From contig NZ_CP108430.1 of NCBI RefSeq assembly GCF_041435335.1, positions 1,116,001-1,180,000 of the forward strand: a DNA stretch of 64,000 nucleotides, written 5' to 3'. Position 1 is the stretch's first letter. Each line of letters opens with the position of its first letter. The translations under genes were made by a program, and so were the position numbers. Shown piece by piece: positions 58,734-64,000 of this stretch. The notes under the pieces are model-generated. The model saw only the letters and a list, made by a program, of their open reading frames with translations. It searched no databases and was not told the origin of the DNA. This stretch comes from Streptomyces sp. NBC_01283. Its GTDB lineage: Bacteria; Actinomycetota; Actinomycetes; Streptomycetales; Streptomycetaceae.

Positions 58734-59489
58734 GTGCCGAACATCCGCCACACTCCTCGTGCGACCACCGGCCTCCTCCCTCTCCGTGCGGGCGCGGAGG
58801 TCGACGCGCACCGCCACGACGAGCACCAGATCGTGTACGCGGGCCGGGGCGTCCTGTCGGTCACCACCGACGCGGGCAGTTGGGTCGCCCCCGGGACGCG
58901 GGCCATCTGGGTCCCCGCGGGAACGGTCCACGAGCATCGCGCGTACGGCGACACGGACCTCCACCTGGTGGGCCTGCCGGTGCCGGACAACCCGCTGTGT
59001 CTGACCGGGCCTGCCGTCCTCGAAGTCACCCCGCTGCTGCGCGAGTTGATCATCGCTTACACGGGGCAGGCCGAACCGCACCCGGGCAGTGCCGCCGAGC
59101 GCCGCCGCCTGCGGGCCGTTCTGCTCGACCAGCTCCGCCGCTCGACCCAGCAGCCCGTCCACGTACCGGCGGCCCGTGACCCCCGGTTGGTCGCGGTGTG
59201 CGCCGTCCTGCGTGCCGACCCGGCGGACCCCCGGACCCTGACGCAGCTCGGCGCCGCGACCGGGGTCAGCGACCGCACCCTGACCAGGCTCTGCCGGGCC
59301 GAACTCGGCATGAGCTTTCCGCAGTGGCGCACGCAGCTGCGCCTGCACCACGCCTTGTGTCTGCTGGCCGACGACACCCCGGTCACCGTGGTCGCGCACC
59401 GCTGCGGCTGGGCGTCGAGCAGCGCCTTCATCGATGTCTTCCGGCGGGCCTTCGGCCACACACCCGGCGCTTGGCGGGCGCACAACTGA
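58734..59489 (+). CDS. AraC family regulator with N-terminal cupin
   Basis: This is a 251-residue protein. An N-terminal cupin domain (HRHDEHQIVYAGRGVLSV and WVPAGTVHEH) should bind a small ligand. The C-terminal AraC HTH pair reads LTQLGAATGVSDRTLTRLCR and VTVVAHRCGWASSSAFIDVF. GTG 58734 is the only start that gives a normal N-terminus. It is convergent with a GlxA-type regulator. The target is unknown. Confidence 0.92.
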   Translation: MPNIRHTPRATTGLLPLRAGAEVDAHRHDEHQIVYAGRGVLSVTTDAGSWVAPGTRAIWVPAGTVHEHRAYGDTDLHLVGLPVPDNPLCLTGPAVLEVTPLLRELIIAYTGQAEPHPGSAAERRRLRAVLLDQLRRSTQQPVHVPAARDPRLVAVCAVLRADPADPRTLTQLGAATGVSDRTLTRLCRAELGMSFPQWRTQLRLHHALCLLADDTPVTVVAHRCGWASSSAFIDVFRRAFGHTPGAWRAHN

Positions 59490-59531
59490 CCACGGCCGCG
59501 CCCTGCACATCGCGACACACCCTGGGTCGCC

Positions 59532-60542
59532 CTAGCCCTGGGCACGGACCGCCGGATTCACTTCGACCCGTGTCGTACGGAAGCGCGCGGCGTACGCGGA
59601 CGGCGTCGTCCCCAGGTGGCGGGCGAAGGCCCTGCGCAGGGTCTCGTCGCTGCCGAGGCCGCTGCGCTCGGCGGCGCCGGTGACGCTCGCCCCGCGTTCG
59701 AGGAGCATGCGGGCGGCCTCCAGCCTGAGTGACTCCACGTACGCGGCCGGGGTGCTGCCGAGCTGCCGCGTGAAGAGACGGGTCAGGTGTCGGGGGCTCA
59801 CGGCGGCCCGCCCGGCCAGGGTCGCGAGGCGGTGGTCGGCGGCCGGGTCGGCGGCGATGGCGTCGAGGAGCGGGCGCAGCACCGGATGACTGGTCGCGGG
59901 AGCACGCGATGCCGCGGAGAACTGCGACTGCCCGCCGGGTCGCTGGAGGAAGACCACGAGATCACGGGCGACCCGCCGTGCGATGTCGGGGCCGTGGTCC
60001 TGCTCCACGAGGGCCAGGCAGACGTCGATGCCCGCGGTGACCCCGGCCGAGGTGAGGACGGGCCCGTCCTGGACGTAGATGGCATCCGCCGTGACGGTGA
60101 TGTCGGGGTACAGCCGGGCCAGCTTCGCCGCGTGCTCCCAGTGCGTGGTCGCCCTGCGGCCGCGCAGGAGTCCCGCGGCGGCGAGGGCGAAGGCCCCGGT
60201 GCACACGGCGGCCACCCGCCTTGCCCCGTCGGCCAGTTGGGCCACCAGCTCGACGAGGTCGGGCCGCTCGGCGAACGTGACGAGCTCGGCGTGCCCGGGA
60301 ACGACCAGGGTGTCGGTGCCGCTCACGTCGGCCGCCGGAAGATCCGCCGCGATCCGCAGCCCGGTGGAGGTCCGGACGTCCTGCCCGTCGGGGGTGCAGA
60401 CCCGCACGGTGTAGCGGCCGCCGGTGTAACGGCTCGCGGTGGCGAAGACTTCCAAGGGGGCCGCGACATCGAGGAGGCGCACGCCGTCGAAGGCGAGGAC
60501 GCAGACGTGGTGGGGGCGGGGTCCGCCGGATGGTTCGCGCAC
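59532..60542 (-). CDS. GlxA-family regulator (DJ-1/PfpI domain plus AraC HTH)
   Basis: This 336-residue regulator joins an N-terminal DJ-1/PfpI-like domain (about 10-180; VAAVCTGAFALAAAGLLRGR surrounds the conserved Cys) to a C-terminal AraC HTH (LATLAGRAAVSPRHLTRLFT and VTGAAERSGLGSDETLRRAF). The start is GTG 60542. It is divergent from the HD-domain gene, with GTGTCC repeats between. The ligand and target are unknown; control of the HD gene is possible. Confidence 0.92.
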   Translation of the reverse strand: MREPSGGPRPHHVCVLAFDGVRLLDVAAPLEVFATASRYTGGRYTVRVCTPDGQDVRTSTGLRIAADLPAADVSGTDTLVVPGHAELVTFAERPDLVELVAQLADGARRVAAVCTGAFALAAAGLLRGRRATTHWEHAAKLARLYPDITVTADAIYVQDGPVLTSAGVTAGIDVCLALVEQDHGPDIARRVARDLVVFLQRPGGQSQFSAASRAPATSHPVLRPLLDAIAADPAADHRLATLAGRAAVSPRHLTRLFTRQLGSTPAAYVESLRLEAARMLLERGASVTGAAERSGLGSDETLRRAFARHLGTTPSAYAARFRTTRVEVNPAVRAQG

Positions 60543-60564
60543 GCGTCCACGGTAACGGCAGGAC

Positions 60565-60600
60565 GTGTCCATATGTGTGGGGTACGTGTCCACAGGGACA
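60565..60600. promoter_or_regulatory. GTGTCC repeats between GlxA-type and HD-domain genes
   Basis: GTGTCC occurs at 60565-60570 and 60586-60591, 21 bp apart. The second copy forms TGTCC/GGACA (60587-60600) with 4 bp between arms. This is a candidate binding site for the GlxA-type regulator. Confidence 0.4.
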
Positions 60601-60710
60601 TGGCCGTGGCGGGCGTACGACGAGCAGGCTGATCCCAGGAACCGCCGGGAAGAACGCCACCCGATGCCGAGAACGACGACGACAGCGACCACGCCCACAG
60701 GAGTCACGCC

Positions 60711-61373
60711 ATGCCTGATCACGTATCCCCCGCCCTCACCTCTTCCGCGGCCGGAGTCGCCGTGCCGGACACCAAGCTCGCCGCCGCAGCCACCGAGCTG
60801 GTGCGGGACACGGCGAGCGAGCTGATCTACCACCACTCCCGCCGCGTCTTCTGGTTCGGCAGCCTGCAAGGCGCCCGGCGGGGGCTGAGCTTCGATCCCG
60901 AGCTGCTCTACGTCGGCGCGATGTTCCACGACCTGGGCCTGGACGAGCGGTTCCGGGACAGCGGGCGCCGGTTCGAGGTGGACAGCGCCGATGAGGCCCG
61001 CCGCTTCCTGCACGGTCACGGCGTCCCGGAGGACAGCGTGCGCCGGGTGTGGACCGCCATCGCCCTGCACACCACCCCGGGCATCCCCGAGTTCATGGAG
61101 CCGGAGGTCGCCCTGGTCACCGCCGGGGTGGAGTACGACGTCCTGGGCATCGGCTACGACGACCTGTCCGCCGAGGACCGCGCCGAGGTCACCGCGCTGC
61201 ATCCGCGCCCCGACTTCAAGCGGCGGATTCTGGAGGCGTTCACCGAGGGCATCGCGCCCAAGCCGGAGACCACCTTCGGCAACGTGAAGGCCGACGTCCT
61301 GGAGCACTTCGTCCCCGGCTACGTGCGCGGCGACTTCGTCGAGGTCATCCAGAACTCCCCCTGGGCGGAGTAG
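60711..61373 (+). CDS. HD-domain protein
   Basis: This is a 220-residue HD-superfamily protein. The His residues expected for the metal site appear in YHHSRRVFWFG (about 40-50), the HD pair in MFHDLGLDERF (about 72-82) and a later His in ALHTTPG. Homologues are often annotated as cyanamide hydratase-like or HD phosphohydrolases; the reaction cannot be decided here. AGGAG lies seven nucleotides before ATG 60711. It is divergent from a GlxA-type regulator. Confidence 0.9.
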   Translation: MPDHVSPALTSSAAGVAVPDTKLAAAATELVRDTASELIYHHSRRVFWFGSLQGARRGLSFDPELLYVGAMFHDLGLDERFRDSGRRFEVDSADEARRFLHGHGVPEDSVRRVWTAIALHTTPGIPEFMEPEVALVTAGVEYDVLGIGYDDLSAEDRAEVTALHPRPDFKRRILEAFTEGIAPKPETTFGNVKADVLEHFVPGYVRGDFVEVIQNSPWAE

Positions 61374-61380
61374 AGAAGGA

Positions 61381-61428
61381 TGTCAACCCAGGGTTGACAC
61401 CCACTCAACTGTCAACCTACCGTTGACA
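61381..61428 (+). promoter_or_regulatory. Twin operators over a leaderless promoter
   Basis: Two palindromes, TGTCAACCCAGGGTTGACA (61381-61399, 8-bp arms) and TGTCAACCTACCGTTGACA (61410-61428, 7-bp arms), are centred 29 bp apart and end one base before ATG 61430. The -35 TTGACA (61394-61399) lies in the first and a -10 TACCGT (61418-61423) in the second, with an 18-bp spacer. Confidence 0.8.
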
Positions 61429-61429
61429 C

Positions 61430-62164
61430 ATGACGCAACCTGCACACCCCATTCGACTGGACGACCTGATCCAGGCGATCAAGACGGCCCATCCCGAAGC
61501 GGCCCTCGACCAGCTCTCCGACGCGGTGATCGCCGCCGATCACCTCGGCGACGTCGCCGACCATCTGATCGGCCACTTCGTGGACCAGGCGCGCCGCTCG
61601 GGCGCCTCCTGGACGGATATCGGCAAGAGCATGGGAGTCACCCGGCAGGCGGCCCAGAAGCGGTTCGTGCCCAAGGACCCCGGCGAGATGTCGGACCTCG
61701 ATCCCCGGCAGGGCTTCAGCCGGTTCACCCCCCGGGCGAAGAACGTGGTCATGGCCTCGCAGGAGGAGGCCCGTGCCGCGGGGAACGACGAGATCGGGCC
61801 CGGCCATCTGGCCCTCGCCCTCCTGACCGAGCCGGACGCCCTCGCCGCGAAGGCCCTTGTCGCACAGGGGAGTTCACTCGACGCGATCCGCGAGGGCATC
61901 ACCACGGGGCTGCCGCCCGCGGTCGCCGAGGTGCCCGACCTCATCCCGTACGACGCCGGGGCGAAGAAGGTCCTTGAGCTCACCTACCGCGAGGCACTGC
62001 GGCTCGGGCACAACTACATCGGGACCGAGCACATCCTGCTCTCGCTCCTGGAGGCGGAGGGCGGCTCGGGCGCGCTCGCCGGGCTCGGCATCGACAAGTC
62101 GGCCGCCGAAACGCACATCACCGAGGCCCTGGAGGCAATCCGCCCCTCCCTCAACGAGGCGTGA
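61430..62164 (+). CDS. Clp_N-domain protein with HTH segment
   Basis: This is a 244-residue protein with an HTH-like segment (SWTDIGKSMGVTRQAAQKRF, about 60-79) followed by two Clp_N (double Clp) repeats from about 97 on (ARAAGNDEIGPGHLALALLT and ALRLGHNYIGTEHILLSLLE). There is no AAA+ ATPase part, so it is not a ClpC/ClpA chaperone. Homologues are stand-alone Clp_N proteins that may bind ClpP/ClpC substrates or act as transcription factors. The twin operators over its own start make autoregulation likely. The mRNA is probably leaderless. It overlaps the convergent oxygenase gene by 14 bp. Confidence 0.92.
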   Translation: MTQPAHPIRLDDLIQAIKTAHPEAALDQLSDAVIAADHLGDVADHLIGHFVDQARRSGASWTDIGKSMGVTRQAAQKRFVPKDPGEMSDLDPRQGFSRFTPRAKNVVMASQEEARAAGNDEIGPGHLALALLTEPDALAAKALVAQGSSLDAIREGITTGLPPAVAEVPDLIPYDAGAKKVLELTYREALRLGHNYIGTEHILLSLLEAEGGSGALAGLGIDKSAAETHITEALEAIRPSLNEA

Positions 62165-63287
62165 CCGGGCCGGATCCGGCCGCGGGGCCACCCTTTCCGG
62201 GTTCCCGCCCCGCTGCCGCGCGCACCCGCGCCGCCTCCCGGACGGCCGCCGCGTTCGCCTTGCCCTGCCGGGATCCGGCGAGCTTCGCCTTGATGTGGTC
62301 GCGCACCAGGATCGGTTCGTAGGCCAGTTCGCCGGAGGCGTCGAGATGGCTCGGCAGCGTGGAGATGACCGCGTCCACGTTACCGTCGTGGAAGTAGGCG
62401 GCGGACCGGCGCCGGACGATGCCGCCGTCCACGATCGGCGGCTTGACGCGGTGCAGGGTGGACATCCAGCGGTCGTTCGTGAGCCGGGCGGTCAGGTCGC
62501 CGAGGTTGACCAGGAGAGCACCGTCGACGGGGGAGACGTCGTGCCAGGCCCCGTCGGTGCCGAGCACCTGCAGCCCGGCGACCTGGTCCGCCCACAACAC
62601 GGTGACCAGGCCGAAGTCGGTGTGCTCGCCCATCCCCGTCAGGTCACCGTCGAGGGTGACGGGGCCTTCGGGCAGGGCGTAGTTGTTCATGCGCAGTACG
62701 TCGATGGAGTGGTCGGTCAGCGAATCGAAGAAGTCCGACGGCTCCCCCAGCGCGTCCGCGAAAACGCGGGTCAGGGTGCGTGCCACGCGTCCGGCCTGGG
62801 CGAAGTAGCCCAGCACGGCCGGTTCGAAGCCGTCGACCTGCGTGGGCCAGACGTTGAGTCCGTAATCGTCCTCGGAGAGATCGAGGCCGGGGAACGAGCG
62901 GGCTTCGGTGCCGATGTTGAACGCCTCGAAGAAGTCGTTCATCCGCCCGGCCGACTCCACGCCGAGGCTCAGGCTGAGGGATTCGCTCTTGGGCGGGCTG
63001 TAGCCGCGGTTCGCACCGGTCACCCGGTAGCTCTTCCTCCCCTCCAGGGGCAGGCCGAAGAAGCCGTCCATGGCGGCGGTCAGGCCGTCCACCGTCCCGT
63101 CGGGAATGCCATGACCGAGGATCTGGACGAAGCCGACGCGGGCACAGGCGTCGTCCATCTGCCTTGCCACGCTCGCACATTGACATGCGGGGCCGCCGTC
63201 GACGTACGGCGTGATGTCGATGACGGGAACCTCGAAGGGCGGCGGCGGCCCGACCGGCACCTGCGGTTCGGTCGCGGAGGGGGACAT
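62151..63287 (-). CDS. 2-oxoglutarate-Fe(II) oxygenase, isopenicillin N synthase-like
   Basis: This is a 378-residue oxygenase of the IPNS/GA-oxidase family. The iron ligands are in GEHTDFG (His, Asp) and the later STLHRV (His). The 2-oxoglutarate-binding Arg-x-Ser is RRSAAYF. Such enzymes hydroxylate or cyclise small molecules. ATG 63287 has AGGAG upstream. A 51-bp gap separates it from the FhuF-like gene upstream on the same strand, so the two may share a transcript. The substrate is unknown, and there is no biosynthetic cluster in view. Confidence 0.93.
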   Translation of the reverse strand: MSPSATEPQVPVGPPPPFEVPVIDITPYVDGGPACQCASVARQMDDACARVGFVQILGHGIPDGTVDGLTAAMDGFFGLPLEGRKSYRVTGANRGYSPPKSESLSLSLGVESAGRMNDFFEAFNIGTEARSFPGLDLSEDDYGLNVWPTQVDGFEPAVLGYFAQAGRVARTLTRVFADALGEPSDFFDSLTDHSIDVLRMNNYALPEGPVTLDGDLTGMGEHTDFGLVTVLWADQVAGLQVLGTDGAWHDVSPVDGALLVNLGDLTARLTNDRWMSTLHRVKPPIVDGGIVRRRSAAYFHDGNVDAVISTLPSHLDASGELAYEPILVRDHIKAKLAGSRQGKANAAAVREAARVRAAAGREPGKGGPAAGSGPVTPR

Positions 63288-63338
63288 CGGCGTCTCCTGG
63301 CGTCAGCGAGGGTCTGGGCCCGATTCCCTGTCACGATC

Positions 63339-64000
63339 TCACTGCCCTGCCTCCGACGGCACGTCGGCCGAGGTGATGTCCGCCTCCAGCCTTCGCAGCC
63401 GTTCCGCGTCGCAGACGCGGGGGCAGGTGCCGCAGGCCTCGGCGGCCCGGATCGTGTAGTAGAGGCAGCAGCCGAGGCGGGTGCGGGTCGGGTGCCGTTC
63501 GCCGTCACGGGTCGTCAGGTTGCGGAAGGCCGCGCCACCGGGGAAGGGCTCGACAGGGCCGGGGAGCAGGGCGTCCACCGCACACAGGGCCTCGTCCTCC
63601 TGGCCGAGCATGCGGCCCAGGTACCAGATCCCGGAGATGAGGTCGTCCCCCGCCATCCCCCACAACGCCCGCTGTCCGCGCCGCAGTCGGGGGCCGATGG
63701 CCGTGAGCAGCGGACGCATGTGCGCGACGACCGCGGCGCGGAGTTCGGCGCGCAGCGACTCCTCGTCGGCGAGGACTCGCGTTCCGGGGAGTCCGGCCGC
63801 CGGGTCGTCCGGGAGGCAGGCGAAGGAGCCGGGGACGATCTCGAATTCACCGGTCTCCAGGTGGACGCGCACCTCCTCGGGGTGGATCCGCGGCACACGC
63901 CGCTCCAGGTGCCAGGCGCCACTCATCAGCAGGGAGACCGACCAGAGGTAGCCGTGCAGGGCGCGGGACGCGGCGACGTCCGGCCGCGGAGTGTGGTCGT
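63339..64000 (-). CDS. FhuF-like (2Fe-2S) protein (N-terminus beyond window)
   Basis: About 220 codons are visible; the reading frame runs off the right edge without a start, so the N-terminus is missing. The C-terminus has the FhuF-type [2Fe-2S] cysteine cluster: two adjacent Cys in LGCCLYYTIR, then CGTCPRVC. Middle segments match ferric-siderophore reductases such as FhuF. It would reduce ferric siderophores after uptake and needs no transporter next to it. The visible sequence continues upstream of the first in-frame ATG (63926), which is not the real start. Confidence 0.9.
   Translation of the reverse strand, partial: DHTPRPDVAASRALHGYLWSVSLLMSGAWHLERRVPRIHPEEVRVHLETGEFEIVPGSFACLPDDPAAGLPGTRVLADEESLRAELRAAVVAHMRPLLTAIGPRLRRGQRALWGMAGDDLISGIWYLGRMLGQEDEALCAVDALLPGPVEPFPGGAAFRNLTTRDGERHPTRTRLGCCLYYTIRAAEACGTCPRVCDAERLRRLEADITSADVPSEAGQ

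Noticed and set aside
61430..62164. ClpC/ClpA chaperone ATPase
   Set aside because: Only Clp_N repeats are present; no Walker motifs or AAA+ domain follow.
1..64000. tRNA, rRNA or origin of replication
   Set aside because: I saw no tRNA-like T-loop sequences, no rRNA segments and no DnaA-box cluster on either strand by eye; a covariance-model search would be decisive.

Overview
The window comes from a high-GC actinobacterium, most likely a Streptomyces chromosome. The signs are very strong G/C bias at third codon positions, frequent GTG starts, and typical secreted streptomycete proteins (streptogrisin-like S1 protease, M64 peptidase, AA10 chitin-active monooxygenase, DUF3048 protein). A near-perfect DasR-type site also fits. 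Gene density is normal and there is no rRNA, tRNA, CRISPR array, prophage or intact insertion sequence. One small remnant of an IS5-like transposase is present.

Layout. 1-5.4 kb: TetR regulator (cut by the left edge), DEAD-box RNA helicase, cold-shock protein, divergent MarR regulator/metallo-beta-lactamase hydrolase pair, type-B carboxylesterase. 5.6-13.8 kb: orphan sugar-binding lipoprotein, ankyrin protein, divergent LysR/TauE pair separated by a 50-bp perfect palindrome, AhpD-like protein, divergent TetR/RibD-like reductase pair, IS remnant, AraC regulator and MDR oxidoreductase. 14-16.4 kb: DoxX-like protein, LPMO under a DasR-type operator, beta-lactamase-like serine hydrolase.

16.4-22.7 kb (minus strand) is the most distinctive locus. 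A 75-residue double-glycine precursor peptide is followed by an HlyD-like adaptor, a C39 peptidase/ABC exporter and a second NHLM-type ABC exporter, and no modification enzyme is visible. The predicted core has no Cys and no Lys/Arg, and its Gly residues fall on a GxxxG ladder. A 16-bp hairpin sits between the precursor gene and the transporter genes.

23-41.2 kb looks like a sulfur-scavenging region: TauD-type dioxygenase, Rrf2 regulator, SfnB-like flavoprotein, three tandem luciferase-like monooxygenases, a GST-like and a DinB-like protein. Three short ORFs carrying the same R-x-H-(I/V)-D-L-x-R signature precede the TauD gene, the monooxygenase operon and the GST-DinB operon. They match the conserved actinobacterial 'putative leader peptides' and suggest common attenuation control. 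Between them lie a thioesterase-like protein, aldehyde dehydrogenase/TetR, a secreted endonuclease I, and a lactate-monooxygenase/hydroxyacid-dehydrogenase pair with a PucR regulator.

41.2-64 kb: M13 peptidase, S1 protease, DUF3048 protein, MMPL transporter, a 404-residue protein of unknown function, TPR protein, F420-type oxidoreductase, small secreted protein, XRE-TPR regulator divergent from an M64 peptidase, GNAT, MFS, aminoglycoside-phosphotransferase-like kinase, two AraC-type regulators, HD-domain protein, a Clp_N/HTH protein with twin operators at its start codon, a 2OG-Fe(II) oxygenase and a FhuF-like 2Fe-2S protein cut by the right edge.

All functional statements come from reading motifs and from family knowledge; no database search was possible.
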